This document shows, piece by piece, positions 1 through 8,234 of a stretch of DNA of 64,000 nt; within the stretch, counting starts at the first letter, position 1; every line of letters begins with the position of its first letter. The stretch spans positions 124,001 through 188,000 of the forward strand of contig LVAJ01000030.1 in NCBI GenBank assembly GCA_001603005.1, in the 5' to 3' direction. The notes under the pieces are model-generated. The model did not search any database, had not been told where the DNA came from, and worked only from the letters and a program-made list of their open reading frames with translations. Origin of the DNA: Clostridiales bacterium Firm_04 (GTDB lineage: Bacteria; Bacillota; Clostridia; Oscillospirales; Ruminococcaceae). The position numbers and the translations under genes are program-made.

Positions 1-53
1 CGCACGGCGCTCTTTTCTTTGTTGTCGATTTCTTCTGCTAAGAATCTGAACAT
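1..53 (-). CDS. 5' fragment of an unknown gene running off the left edge
   Basis: Only the first 17 codons lie in the window, beginning MFRFLAEEIDNKEKSAV. The ATG is preceded at a good distance by a GGAG ribosome binding site and further upstream by a TTGACT-18-TATAAT promoter at 114-143, so this is a genuine gene start rather than chance. The fragment is too short to assign a family. It would be transcribed leftwards and is separated from the upstream anti-sigma gene by a terminator. Confidence 0.6.
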   Translation of the reverse strand, partial: MFRFLAEEIDNKEKSAV

Positions 54-113
54 AGCCGCATTCTCCGTTCAAATCGGTTATTTCGTTTCAGGCGGATATT
101 TCCGCTTTTCCTT

Positions 114-143
114 ATTATACCACCAGCCGGTACAAAAAGTCAA
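114..143 (-). promoter_or_regulatory. Sigma-A type promoter for the left-edge gene
   Basis: On the minus strand: TTGACT (143-138), an 18-nt spacer and TATAAT (119-114). A small GCGGA/TCCGC hairpin lies in the leader between this promoter and the ATG at 53. Confidence 0.7.
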
Positions 144-145
144 TG

Positions 146-189
146 CAAAAAGCCGCAGCACCTCTGACAACCGGTCAGGGTGCTGCGGC
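146..189 (-). terminator. Rho-independent terminator of the anti-sigma gene
   Basis: An 11-bp perfect stem (GCCGCAGCACC at 152-162 with GGTGCTGCGGC at 179-189) is followed on the minus strand by a TTTTT run. It ends the leftward sigma/anti-sigma transcript. Confidence 0.85.
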
Positions 190-213
190 AAAGCATTTCA
201 ATCAGATTTTTAT

Positions 214-1422
214 TCAGGAGAGTTCGACTGCGGTGACCTGCACACCGTTTTCATAGTGGAAGATCAGCGCTGTGACCGATGCGATATCGGCAGTTCTGAC
301 CGGATCGGAGAAGCAGGCGATATTGTCAAACCGGTATGCAAATTCCTGCACGGAATCCGCTCCGGAGAGAATGCCCGCATCCGCGAGTGCCTTATGCTCC
401 GAGGAGATATCCTCTGCGAGCGCGCCGTCCAGAATCTTCGTGCCGTCCTTCAGCGTGACCATGTATTCGACCTGCGCATCGGGATCCTGCTGTTCTGTTT
501 GCAGCGAGAGTCCGTCTGCACGAACGGTGAAGCCTTCCGCGGTGAAGATGCGCGGTGCATCTGCTGCCTGCGGGATCTTCAGCTCGGCTGTCCATGTACC
601 GCGCAGAAGCGGATCGGTCTCTGCGAGCAGCGCGGTTACGGTTTCAGCGGTTCTGCCGTCGAGATCCTCGGACTGCCAGAGTGCTTTCCATTCTTCAACG
701 GACATCGAATCGGCGCCGAGATCTGCGCGCCACTGTGCCTGCGCATCCTGCACACTGGCATAGACCGATTTCAGCTGCGCATCCGAGTAGGCGTTTTTCA
801 GTTCCACGCGCAGCGTGCTGTCAGCAAGATCCTGCGCGGTCAGATAGTATGTCAGATAAAAGATGCCTGTTTCATCGTCCTGCACGAGTGCCTGCACATT
901 TGCAATGCCGCTCTGCGGAAGCAGGCTGCCGTCCGCGCGGTAGAAATACGGGATGAATTTTGCATTTTCCGGCAGAGACTGCCCGTTCTGCGGTGCAATC
1001 GCGAGCATCAGCATCAGCGTATCCTGTCCGCTGTACATGCTGACTGTTGAGATGTTCAGGCTGCTGTCGCCGGCAAAGACCGTGCCGTCTTCCCAGAGGT
1101 ACTGCGACATGGTTTCCTCTGACGTTTCGTGCATCATCGGGAGCCGGCTGTCGGTATCGGTCAGCGCGGTTTTGCCGAGCATTTTCCGGAAGATATCCAG
1201 CTTTCCGGTTGCTGCCGCGACGGTCACGCCGCAGACAGCGACCGCTGCCGCCGCCGCTGCGATTGCGGGGAACAGTCTGCGGTGTTTGATCCTTCGGATC
1301 GGCTTTGCAGCGGTTCTGGTCATGACAAGCTGCTCGATCTGTGCGGAATCGCAGGGAGATTCTTTCAGCTCCGGCAGTTCACCGTCATAATCCGCAAACA
1401 GGTCATACAGATTCTTCTTCAT
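214..1422 (-). CDS. Membrane-anchored anti-sigma factor
   Basis: A 402-residue protein with an N-terminal cytoplasmic segment of about 48 residues, one hydrophobic Ala/Val-rich transmembrane helix at about 49-70, and a large predicted extracytoplasmic domain. It directly follows an ECF sigma gene, which it overlaps by 20 nt, so the two are translationally coupled. This is the usual arrangement of an ECF sigma factor and its cognate membrane anti-sigma. No zinc anti-sigma HxxxCxxC motif is evident in the N-terminus. The role (holding the sigma factor at the membrane until an envelope signal arrives) is inferred from topology and neighbourhood. The extracellular domain is not recognised. Confidence 0.75.
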   Translation of the reverse strand: MKKNLYDLFADYDGELPELKESPCDSAQIEQLVMTRTAAKPIRRIKHRRLFPAIAAAAAAVAVCGVTVAAATGKLDIFRKMLGKTALTDTDSRLPMMHETSEETMSQYLWEDGTVFAGDSSLNISTVSMYSGQDTLMLMLAIAPQNGQSLPENAKFIPYFYRADGSLLPQSGIANVQALVQDDETGIFYLTYYLTAQDLADSTLRVELKNAYSDAQLKSVYASVQDAQAQWRADLGADSMSVEEWKALWQSEDLDGRTAETVTALLAETDPLLRGTWTAELKIPQAADAPRIFTAEGFTVRADGLSLQTEQQDPDAQVEYMVTLKDGTKILDGALAEDISSEHKALADAGILSGADSVQEFAYRFDNIACFSDPVRTADIASVTALIFHYENGVQVTAVELS

Positions 1423-1957
1423 ATTGATAACCCCTTTCCGTAAGTTCCGCGAGCAGTTTTTTTCTGGCGCGGAACAGTCTGGTTTTCGCCGCAGTTTCGC
1501 TGATGCTCAGTTCATCTGCGATCTGCGGGAGTTTTTCGCAGTAAAAATAGTACCGCAGCAGGATTTCCCGATCGGCTGGCGGCAGGCTGTCGATCGCCGA
1601 ACGGACCGATTCGGCAAGCAGCTTCTGCTCCGTTTCCGCGGTGAGGTCCGCTTCGCTTTGCAGTTCGATCTCGTCGATCGGAACCGTAAAGCGGAGCCGC
1701 CGCAGACGGTCAACAGAGAGATTCCGCGCAATGACGGCAAGATAGGAACGCAGCGCACCGGTACGCAGCCTTTCCGCGTTCTGCCAGACGTTCAGGAATA
1801 CATCTGCTGCAATTTCTTCTGTATCATGCACCGAAAGCGAACCGCGTCCGACATTCCGGATGATTGTGCTGACATAGGCACTGTATGTGCGGATGAGTGT
1901 TTGCAGTGCATGCTCATTCTGCTGCTTCAGCAGCCGGATGAGTGTTTCCTCCTGCAT
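1403..1957 (-). CDS. ECF RNA polymerase sigma factor
   Basis: 184 residues, the usual ECF size. The sigma-2 region includes the DTEEIAADVFLNVWQNAERL stretch and is followed by the LAVIARNLSVDRLRR segment. The sigma-4 helix-turn-helix is LPPADREILLRYYF...LPQIADELSISETAAKTRLFRARKKL. It should direct core RNA polymerase to GTAACC-type promoters. It begins at ATG 1957 after a GGGAGGTGC ribosome binding site and overlaps the start of the anti-sigma gene. Its own upstream region carries a canonical ECF promoter, which suggests autoregulation. Confidence 0.9.
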   Translation of the reverse strand: MQEETLIRLLKQQNEHALQTLIRTYSAYVSTIIRNVGRGSLSVHDTEEIAADVFLNVWQNAERLRTGALRSYLAVIARNLSVDRLRRLRFTVPIDEIELQSEADLTAETEQKLLAESVRSAIDSLPPADREILLRYYFYCEKLPQIADELSISETAAKTRLFRARKKLLAELTERGYQYEEESV

Positions 1958-1980
1958 CTCTGCACCTCCCTTCTCTGCTT

Positions 1981-2012
1981 ATTAGAACGGATGAGACCGG
2001 AAAAAGGTTACC
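1981..2012 (-). promoter_or_regulatory. ECF-type autoregulatory promoter
   Basis: On the minus strand: GGTAACC (2012-2006) followed by TTTTT, then CGTTCTAA (1989-1982), with 16 nt between the two elements. This fits the established AACC-N16-CGTC pattern of ECF promoters and lies just before the sigma gene at 1957. Confidence 0.75.
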
Positions 2013-2052
2013 GGAATTTTTGGGGGGATTTTGTATGTCACGTTTGAATGTT

Positions 2053-2140
2053 GATATGAATGTTGAAATGCATGTCAGAATGAATGTCGATTTTGCATGA
2101 AAATATGCATGTCGGATTTGTGTATGTCCGTTTGAATGTC
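2053..2140 (+). repeat. Degenerate 12-bp tandem repeat
   Basis: Units such as GATATGAATGTT, GAAATGCATGTC, AGAATGAATGTC and AAATATGCATGTC follow one another with a period of about 12 nt. They read as repeated (G/C)AATGT or GCATGT motifs. The tract lies about 40 nt upstream of the ECF promoter of the sigma gene. No coding function is apparent. Confidence 0.6.
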
Positions 2141-2546
2141 CTCAAAGAAGTATCCGCTGCGCGGATGCTATTTGGAATGGGACAAGCTGCCCCTTTCAGA
2201 AAGGGGGGCTTTTCCCAAGCCCTTTTCTTCCCGAAATAGAACGCTGGGGGAGTTTCGCGATCTGCGGATCGCGACCAGAGGCTCTGCCTCTGGACTCTGC
2301 AAGCCTTTGAAAAGGCTTGAGCGAAACTTTCATGCTGTGCGCGCCGGATGCGTAGCGCGTTAATCAGATACGCTTGCGGGAACGCTGTCGTGCGATCGGC
2401 AACGTATGCGGGGCGCAATCCGCTGTGAGCAGAAACTTATGAGAAGCCGCGTCTAGCGGCGTGTACTGCGAACGTGGGGAGAGCCACGCTGCCGCACTCC
2501 GGAGGAAAACGGCAGCGGGCACTGCCCGCCCCGCCCCGCCCCGCAG
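2141..2546. other. Repeat-rich, gene-free stretch
   Basis: No supported gene is present. It contains a C-rich/G-rich hairpin (2189-2209), the cloverleaf palindrome at 2251-2328, and a GC-rich segment ending in repeated CCGCC units (about 2523-2544). Base composition differs visibly from the coding regions around it. It probably represents an interspersed non-coding repeat inserted between the divergent sigma and LRR genes. Confidence 0.5.
2251..2328. repeat. Cloverleaf-like palindromic element
   Basis: An outer 8-bp stem (AGTTTCGC 2251-2258 with GCGAAACT 2321-2328) encloses three consecutive hairpins. These are CGCGATC/GATCGCG (2256-2273, sharing three bases with the outer stem), CCAGAGGC/GCCTCTGG (2275-2293) and CAAGCCTTT/AAAGGCTTG (2300-2319). 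All stems are perfect. The design resembles a mobile interspersed palindromic repeat rather than a terminator. Confidence 0.75.
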
Positions 2547-2575
2547 TTGACAAAAGCGGTTCTTTGTTTTATAAT
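2547..2575 (+). promoter_or_regulatory. Consensus sigma-A promoter for the LRR-dockerin gene
   Basis: TTGACA (2547-2552), a 17-nt spacer and TATAAT (2570-2575) match the consensus exactly. The predicted leader is only about 30 nt. Confidence 0.9.
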
Positions 2576-2610
2576 AAATGTATCTTTTCGTTTGAATGGG
2601 GGTTTTGATC

Positions 2611-4404
2611 ATGAAACAATTCCGAACAACTGCTCTGCTCTGCGCAGCTTTGCTGACAGCTGCCTGTGCCGTTCCCGCAATGCCTGCACCGTCTGCGTTT
2701 GCAGAGGAGCTGACCGCCGGTGGCTTCCGATACGAGGAAAACGACGGCAGTGTTTGCGTAACCGGTCTGACCTGCGAAAGGGATGAAGCACCCGCTTCGC
2801 TCACGATCCCGAGAACGATCGAGGGCAAACCGGTCACGGAGATCGGCTACGGCGCGTTCCGCGGTTACAGCATCCGCGAAATCCTGCTGCATGACGGCAT
2901 TACGAAAATCGGTATGTCTGCATTCAGTTCCAGTGCGATCGGGGAGATCCGCATTCCGGATTCCGTTACATCGCTCGGCTTATCTGCCCTGTCCGGCTGC
3001 AAAAACCTCAAATCGGTCGTGCTGCCGAAGAATCTGGAATATGTTCCGCGCGGGCTGTGCTCCGGCTGCGCGTCGCTGGAACAGATCACCCTGCCGGAAA
3101 ATGTTCAGGAGATCTCTCCGAATGCGTTTAATGCCTGTACCGCGCTGAAATCCTTTCAGATTCCGGAAAGTGTCGTGACGATCGGCTATGAAGCGTTTGC
3201 GGATTGCTCCGCGCTCAGCAGCATCAAGATTCCGGATACTGTAAAGGCGATCGGCAACAATGCATTCGCAGGGACACCGTGGATCGAAGCCAAGCGGAAA
3301 ATCAGCCCGTTTGTCTGCTCGGACAGCGGAAAAGTCCTGCTCGACGGCAAAGCCTGCACGGGCGACATCGTGATTCCCGATACCGTAGAGCGCATCAATG
3401 AAGAAGCATTTTCCAAAAATAACGATTTAACCGGCGTGACGATTCCGGAGACTGTCACGGAATTTGGCGCCGCGGTCTTTGCGGAGTGCGATGCGCTGAA
3501 ACATGTCGAGCTGCCGGCGAATCTGAAACGGGTACCGGAAACAATGTTTGCATTCAGCGAGGGACTGGAACAGATCAAGCTGCCGGATTCTGTGCAGGAA
3601 ATCGGAATGGGCGTATTTTTAGAGTGTACTGCGCTGAAATCCGTGGAGCTGCCGGACGGTCTGAAAACGGTCGGGGAAGGCGCATTTCTGTCATGTGAAA
3701 AACTGGAGCAGATCAGTTTTCCGGCGTCTGTGGAGACCTGCGGCGCGCAGATCATGGGCGGAACGGCGTGGCTTGCAGCACAGCGGGAGCAGGATCCGTA
3801 TGTGCGCGTAAACGGCAATCTGATCGACGCAGAAGGATTTTCCGGCAGCATTTGCATTCCGGCGGATGTGCATACGGTCTGTTCCGCAGCGTTCATGGAT
3901 TGTCCGGATCTGACAGACATTACGGTTCCGGCGACAGTGAAGGTGCTGGGCGCAAGTGCGTTTTATAACTGTGACGATCTGAAAACGCTTGCGATTCTGA
4001 ATCCGGAATGCGAGATCAAAGAGCCGGAAACGCCTACGGAACAGATGTATGAGGTCACCATTACGCCGCAGAAATACAGCGGCGTGCTGTACGGCGATCC
4101 CGATTCGACTGCGCAGAAATATGCCGAAGCACATGCATTGCAGTTCGATGCGCTGACAAAGGGCGATCTAGACGGCGATCATGTTGTGAATGTTGTGGAT
4201 GCACAGTCTGCGCTGCGGGAATATACCGAGCTGTTTGCGGGCAATCCCGCATCGCTGACGCCGGCGCGGACGCATGCCGCGGATGTGGACCGGAACGGCA
4301 GTCTGACGGTCGAGGATGCGCAGCTGATCCTGAAATATTACACGAACAATGCAGTTGCGGGCAAAGCCGTCACATGGGAAATGCTGCTGAACGGCGAGGT
4401 CTGA
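2611..4404 (+). CDS. Secreted BspA-like leucine-rich repeat protein with C-terminal dockerin
   Basis: 597 residues from the ATG at 2611, chosen over the in-frame ATG at 2596 because a GGGGG ribosome binding site overlaps the latter. An N-terminal signal peptide (MKQFRTTALLCAALLTAAC, then Ala-rich) is followed by many LRR_5/BspA-type units of the form 'L.(S/Q)I.IP.(S/T)V..IG..AF..C'. The C-terminus is a type I dockerin with two Ca-binding loops, DLDGDHVVNVVDAQ and DVDRNGSLTVEDAQ, about 50 residues apart. Dockerins bind cohesins on scaffoldins, so the protein is probably displayed on or in a cellulosome-like complex. BspA-type LRRs usually mediate adhesion. It is a single-gene transcript with its own consensus promoter and terminator. 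Confidence 0.9.
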   Translation: MKQFRTTALLCAALLTAACAVPAMPAPSAFAEELTAGGFRYEENDGSVCVTGLTCERDEAPASLTIPRTIEGKPVTEIGYGAFRGYSIREILLHDGITKIGMSAFSSSAIGEIRIPDSVTSLGLSALSGCKNLKSVVLPKNLEYVPRGLCSGCASLEQITLPENVQEISPNAFNACTALKSFQIPESVVTIGYEAFADCSALSSIKIPDTVKAIGNNAFAGTPWIEAKRKISPFVCSDSGKVLLDGKACTGDIVIPDTVERINEEAFSKNNDLTGVTIPETVTEFGAAVFAECDALKHVELPANLKRVPETMFAFSEGLEQIKLPDSVQEIGMGVFLECTALKSVELPDGLKTVGEGAFLSCEKLEQISFPASVETCGAQIMGGTAWLAAQREQDPYVRVNGNLIDAEGFSGSICIPADVHTVCSAAFMDCPDLTDITVPATVKVLGASAFYNCDDLKTLAILNPECEIKEPETPTEQMYEVTITPQKYSGVLYGDPDSTAQKYAEAHALQFDALTKGDLDGDHVVNVVDAQSALREYTELFAGNPASLTPARTHAADVDRNGSLTVEDAQLILKYYTNNAVAGKAVTWEMLLNGEV

Positions 4405-4428
4405 CAGCGATTCCCGTAAAACAGAACA

Positions 4429-4468
4429 AACCGCCGCACTCCGGAACAGAGCTGCGGCGGTTCTTTTT
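4429..4468. terminator. Bidirectional terminator between LRR-dockerin gene and serS
   Basis: A 10-bp perfect stem (AACCGCCGCA with TGCGGCGGTT) is followed by CTTTTT on the plus strand and by TTTGTT on the minus strand. It serves two convergent genes. Confidence 0.85.
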
Positions 4469-4480
4469 GCTTATGAATGA

Positions 4481-5770
4481 TTACTTCTGATTCGGGACGA
4501 GGCGCGCCTTGCCGCCCATGTACGGACGGAGCACTTCCGGAATGTTCACGGAGCCGTCTGCCTGATAGTGGTTTTCGAGCAGCGCGATCAGCATTCTCGG
4601 CGGCGCCACAACGGTATTGTTCAGCGTGTGGACGAGGTAGGTGCCGTTTTCGCCCTTTGTGCGGATCTTCAGGCGGCGAGCCTGTGCATCGCCGAGGTTC
4701 GAGCAGGAGCAGACCTCGAAATACTTCTGCTGACGCGGGCTCCATGCCTCGATGTCGCAGGATTTGACCTTGAGGTTTGCAAGGTCACCCGAGCAGCATT
4801 CGAGCTGACGCACCGGAATTTCCATGCTGCGGAACAGATCCACGGAGAGCTTCCACATCTTGTTGTACCAGTCCATGCTTTCTTCCGGCTTGCAGAGGAC
4901 GATCATCTCCTGCTTCTCGAACTGGTGGATGCGGTAGACACCGCGCTCCTCAAGACCGTGCGAGCCGATCTCCTTGCGGAAGCACGGCGAATAGGACGTC
5001 AGCGTCAGCGGCAGGGACTTTTCATCGACGATCTGGTTGACGAATCTGCCGATCATGGTGTGCTCCGACGTACCGATCAGGTAGAGATCCTCGCCCTCGA
5101 TCTTGTACATCATTGCTTCCATTTCCTCGAAGCTCATAACGCCCTCAACGATGCTCTTGTGCATCATGAACGGCGGGATCATATAGGTAAAGCCGTGGTC
5201 GATCATGAAATCTCTTGCATATGCAAGCACTGCCTCGTGCAGACGCGCGATATCGCCCATGAGGTAGTAGAAGCCGGTTCCGGCGACTCTGCCCGCGGAA
5301 TCCTTATCAAGACCGCAAAGGCTGGTCATGATCTCCGCATGATAGGGGATCTCGTAATCCGGCACTTTCGGCTCGCCGAAGCGCTCGACCTCGACATTCT
5401 CGCTGTCGTCCTTGCCGATCGGCACGGAAGCGTCGATCATCTGCGGGATGCGCTTCATGATGTCATCGAGCTTTACGCTTGCTTCATCCATGAAGGTTTC
5501 CTTTTCCTTCATGATGACAGCGTTCTCCTTGACCTGATTCTTGATCTTCTCCGCTTCTTCCTTCTGACCGGACTTCATGAGCTGTGCAACCTGCGCGGAG
5601 AGCTGGTTGCGCTGCTGACGGATGTCCTCGGAGATGTGCTTGGCATCCATGATCTGTGCATAGAGCTCCGCTGCTTCATCGACGAGCGGGAGCTTGTCTT
5701 CCTGAAATTTCTTGCGGATATTTTCCTTTACCGCATCCTTATTGTTGATGAGAAATTTAATATCGAGCAT
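4481..5770 (-). CDS. serS: Serine--tRNA ligase
   Basis: 429 residues, the normal SerRS length, starting MLDIKFLINNKDAVKENI after a GAGGAG ribosome binding site. The N-terminal tRNA-binding coiled coil spans about 1-110. The class II catalytic core contains motif 2 (PCFRKEIGSHGLEERGVYRIHQ) and motif 3 near the C-terminus (NNTVVAPPRMLIALLENH). The enzyme charges tRNA-Ser, and also tRNA-Sec where that exists, in the cytoplasm. It is monocistronic with its own promoter. No T-box leader was found upstream. Confidence 0.97.
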   Translation of the reverse strand: MLDIKFLINNKDAVKENIRKKFQEDKLPLVDEAAELYAQIMDAKHISEDIRQQRNQLSAQVAQLMKSGQKEEAEKIKNQVKENAVIMKEKETFMDEASVKLDDIMKRIPQMIDASVPIGKDDSENVEVERFGEPKVPDYEIPYHAEIMTSLCGLDKDSAGRVAGTGFYYLMGDIARLHEAVLAYARDFMIDHGFTYMIPPFMMHKSIVEGVMSFEEMEAMMYKIEGEDLYLIGTSEHTMIGRFVNQIVDEKSLPLTLTSYSPCFRKEIGSHGLEERGVYRIHQFEKQEMIVLCKPEESMDWYNKMWKLSVDLFRSMEIPVRQLECCSGDLANLKVKSCDIEAWSPRQQKYFEVCSCSNLGDAQARRLKIRTKGENGTYLVHTLNNTVVAPPRMLIALLENHYQADGSVNIPEVLRPYMGGKARLVPNQK

Positions 5771-5833
5771 GATGATCTCCTCTTTCTGATACTGATAATC
5801 GCAGTACCGGCGCATTGTCCGGATATCCAGTTT

Positions 5834-5862
5834 ATTATAGCACAGATTGCGTTTTCCGTCAA
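5834..5862 (-). promoter_or_regulatory. serS promoter
   Basis: TTGACG (5862-5857), a 17-nt spacer and TATAAT (5839-5834) on the minus strand. The leader to the ATG is about 60 nt and contains no T-box consensus. Confidence 0.85.
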
Positions 5863-5959
5863 GAGGAAGCCTTGCGAAAATCGCAGCCGGATGCAAAATA
5901 CCTTTCGTAAATATGATGATTTGTTTCAGATCGCGGTATGCGATTATATGCAAAGGCTC

Positions 5960-5988
5960 TTGACATTGCAAATGAGTTGTGTTATATT
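5960..5988 (+). promoter_or_regulatory. Promoter of the small unknown gene at 6016
   Basis: TTGACA (5960-5965), a 17-nt spacer and TATATT (5983-5988). Confidence 0.75.
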
Positions 5989-6015
5989 TATAATTATGAC
6001 AATAAAGGCGGTGTT

Positions 6016-6351
6016 ATGAATATGATTCGGGAAATTGATCAGAAGCAATATCTTCAAACGATGGGCAATCATATGAAGAATATTACAAATGAAGCCGAGG
6101 CTCTCACAGATATCTGGGAATATGCAGAATATCTGCTGAAAGACAGCGTGATCTCCGCGTATGGTTTTCAGAATCATCTGATCGAAGCCGTTTATATCAA
6201 TGACGCTCACACATACCAGCATGTTCTTCTTTTCACGGATCAGGAAAACTGCTATGTTGTGATCGTGATTGATGTGCTTCAAAGAACGATTTTCGGGCAT
6301 TATATTCTGGATCTGAACAAAGCGTATGGCATAAACGGAAAAGATGACTGA
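6016..6351 (+). CDS. Small uncharacterised protein
   Basis: 111 residues beginning MNMIREIDQKQYLQTMGNHM. The start is set by AAGGCGG upstream and the promoter at 5960. It is soluble by composition, with no signal peptide or membrane segment. The N-terminal half is helical and acidic, and the C-terminal half has a hydrophobic strand segment (ENCYVVIVIDV). I do not recognise the family. It stands alone between serS (divergent) and an EF-hand surface protein (convergent). Lower GC and different codon use compared with the surrounding genes hint at later acquisition. Confidence 0.7.
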   Translation: MNMIREIDQKQYLQTMGNHMKNITNEAEALTDIWEYAEYLLKDSVISAYGFQNHLIEAVYINDAHTYQHVLLFTDQENCYVVIVIDVLQRTIFGHYILDLNKAYGINGKDD

Positions 6352-6406
6352 TCGCAGAATATGCTGAAATACGAACCGGTTCAAAGGGTTCCGGCTCTGA
6401 AAACGA

Positions 6407-6447
6407 AAACCGCCGGCAGTTGAGAACGCTGCCGGCGGTTTCCGTTT
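6407..6447. terminator. Bidirectional terminator between convergent genes
   Basis: A 13-bp perfect stem (AAACCGCCGGCAG 6407-6419 with CTGCCGGCGGTTT 6429-6441), with A-rich and T-rich flanks on either side. Confidence 0.8.
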
Positions 6448-6478
6448 GCTATGAGTTGCCTGATGATAGGGAGAATGC

Positions 6479-7879
6479 TTATTTATCTGCATCCTTCTTG
6501 CGGAGCGCGGTCAGTGCCACGCCGCCTGCGAGCATACCGACTGCGCATGCGATCAGCGGCATGGTGGTGTCGCCGGTCTTGACATTGCCGGACTTCGCTG
6601 CGGAAGCGGAAGTGCTGCTCTTTGCGGTGGATGCAGAGGATGCGGTCGTGCTTGCTGCGGCCGATGCAGCGGTGGTCTGTGCAGCAGCGGCGGTGGTGGT
6701 CAGGGCTGCTTCGGTCGTGGTCTCTGCGGATGCGGTCGTGGTGACAGCGGCAGCAGTTGTGGTCTGTGCGGTTTCTGCCGGTGCATCTGCGATCTTATTG
6801 CTGAGGTATGCGGTGTTCTGTGCTGCAACAGTGTTCTTCAGGATATCCAGAATGAAGTACACGGTGTCGCCTTCTGCAAGGCTGACTGCGCCGGACAGAT
6901 CCTTGGTATTGCCGCTGTACTTGGTGTTCTTTTTGGAATCGGTGACGATGCAGTTGAAGCTGCCGGATTCGCCGAACAGCTTGTCCGGATAGTTGCCGAC
7001 CGGATAGTTGACCTCGGTGTTGACGTACATTGCATCCTTCACGTCGATGCTGCCGTTTTTGTCGGAATCATACACATAGAGCGGTGCATTCAGATCGGTC
7101 TTGTTTTCTTCCTTCTGCACAACACACTGCACCTTGCGGAACAGGCTTGCATCCTTGATGTGGAAGAAATAGCTGTCGTTTTCGGTCACAGCGTTCGGAT
7201 CCACGGACTTGAAGTTGCAGCCGAGCTCATAGTCGCCGGCGTATGCAAATGTCACAGTGACCTTGCCGTTCTGATCGGTTTTGATGCCGGTGCCCTTGCC
7301 GTTCTGCACGATCTCCGCGCCTGCGACAGGTTCCGGATCCTTCTTCGCCGGATCATGGCGGTATGCGCCGAAGGTTGCGGTGAAGCCGGTCGGCAGCTGC
7401 TCAAATACGCTGAAGCTTGCATTTGCCGATTCCGGAACGAACTCGTAGCGCGCGGTGTCCATTGCGATCGCGTAGCAGCGGATCGAATCGCCGTTCTGCA
7501 CTTCGTCGCTGTAAGACGGTGCTGCGGTGCCCGCTTCATACTCTGCGGAATTGTTCAGGCGAAGCTTGCCGTTCTGATCGCTGACCGCCGTAATGAAGGT
7601 TCCGCCCTTGCCCCAGATCCTGCCGTCTGCCATGCCTGCGGAGCTGCCGCCCGGATAGTAGATATCGTGTGCAGCGGAAACGACTTCGTCAGAGGTCAGC
7701 TTGCCGTCGCCGTTGTAATCGAAAACGGTGAGCGGACGGTTGTTCAGAACGGTTTCCGAACCGATCTCGATCGTGACATTCACATCTGCGGTGATGCATC
7801 CTGCACAAGCGGAAGCGAGGATCGGGGATGCCTGCATCATCATAGCAGCAGCTGCTGCAAAAATCATTGTCTTTTTCAT
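6479..7879 (-). CDS. EF-hand surface protein with Thr/Ala-rich stalk and C-terminal anchor
   Basis: 466 residues from ATG 7879, chosen over upstream in-frame ATGs because AAGGAG lies 7 nt before it. A signal peptide is followed by two EF-hand-like Ca loops (FDYNGDGKLTSDEV and YDSDKNGSIDVKDA). Each loop heads a similar module containing '(A/N).(H/E).(I/N)YYPGG/YPVGN'. Then come a Thr/Ala/Ser-rich stalk and a C-terminal NVKTGDTTMPL, hydrophobic helix and RKKDADK tail. That tail has the layout of a sortase signal but lacks the LP of LPXTG. It is a paralogue of the protein at 13663-14688 and shares a promoter motif with it. Probably a cell-surface protein; the function is unknown. Confidence 0.85.
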   Translation of the reverse strand: MKKTMIFAAAAAMMMQASPILASACAGCITADVNVTIEIGSETVLNNRPLTVFDYNGDGKLTSDEVVSAAHDIYYPGGSSAGMADGRIWGKGGTFITAVSDQNGKLRLNNSAEYEAGTAAPSYSDEVQNGDSIRCYAIAMDTARYEFVPESANASFSVFEQLPTGFTATFGAYRHDPAKKDPEPVAGAEIVQNGKGTGIKTDQNGKVTVTFAYAGDYELGCNFKSVDPNAVTENDSYFFHIKDASLFRKVQCVVQKEENKTDLNAPLYVYDSDKNGSIDVKDAMYVNTEVNYPVGNYPDKLFGESGSFNCIVTDSKKNTKYSGNTKDLSGAVSLAEGDTVYFILDILKNTVAAQNTAYLSNKIADAPAETAQTTTAAAVTTTASAETTTEAALTTTAAAAQTTAASAAASTTASSASTAKSSTSASAAKSGNVKTGDTTMPLIACAVGMLAGGVALTALRKKDADK

Positions 7880-8009
7880 GGTAATTCTCCTTATCATCAT
7901 CAGTAAATTTCAAATTTTTTGTGCGGCGGCTTCTGCAGAGCGCGCCGTGCAGGCTTGCAAGCAATTCATCATTGTTTTTGGGGGCTGTCTCATTTGCCCC
8001 TTCACTCAT

Positions 8010-8040
8010 TACGACAGCAGCCGCAGCAGGTTGGTCACAA
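8010..8040 (-). promoter_or_regulatory. Candidate ECF promoter, TTGTGACC-N16-TGTCGTA
   Basis: On the minus strand: TTGTGACC (8040-8033), 16 nt, TGTCGTA (8016-8010). The same layout and spacing occur before the paralogous gene at 14688, and GGGGCAA follows the GTC at an identical distance in both. The N16 spacing is typical of ECF promoters. Confidence 0.55.
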
Positions 8041-8097
8041 CTTTTTGAAAATTTTTTTGAGATTCAGAGAAATATTTTTCCGGAGATGCAAATTTCC

Positions 8098-8126
8098 TTG
8101 CTTTCAGCGGGAAATCATGCTATACT
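8098..8126 (+). promoter_or_regulatory. Promoter of the sigma/anti-sigma/dockerin operon
   Basis: TTGCTT (8098-8103), a 17-nt spacer and TATACT (8121-8126). The region from 7880 to 8234 otherwise holds only the divergent ECF-like promoter and no gene. Confidence 0.65.
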
Positions 8127-8234
8127 GAATGCAATATATTTCCCTGCGGAAAAATTTTTTTGCAGGGCATGACAGATTTTGCTTTCGATCCTGTTCTTAT
8201 AGGTGAAAGGCAAACACGAAGGGCGGTGATTGCT

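Noticed and set aside
2364-2837. A minus-strand frame of 157 codons across the repeat region and LRR start
   Set aside because: It runs through the consensus LRR promoter and the signal peptide coding region, with no ribosome binding site. Most likely a spurious frame from the repeat element.
5771-5833. T-box riboswitch before serS
   Set aside because: The leader is only about 60 nt and lacks the TGGNACCGCG T-box sequence and specifier stem.
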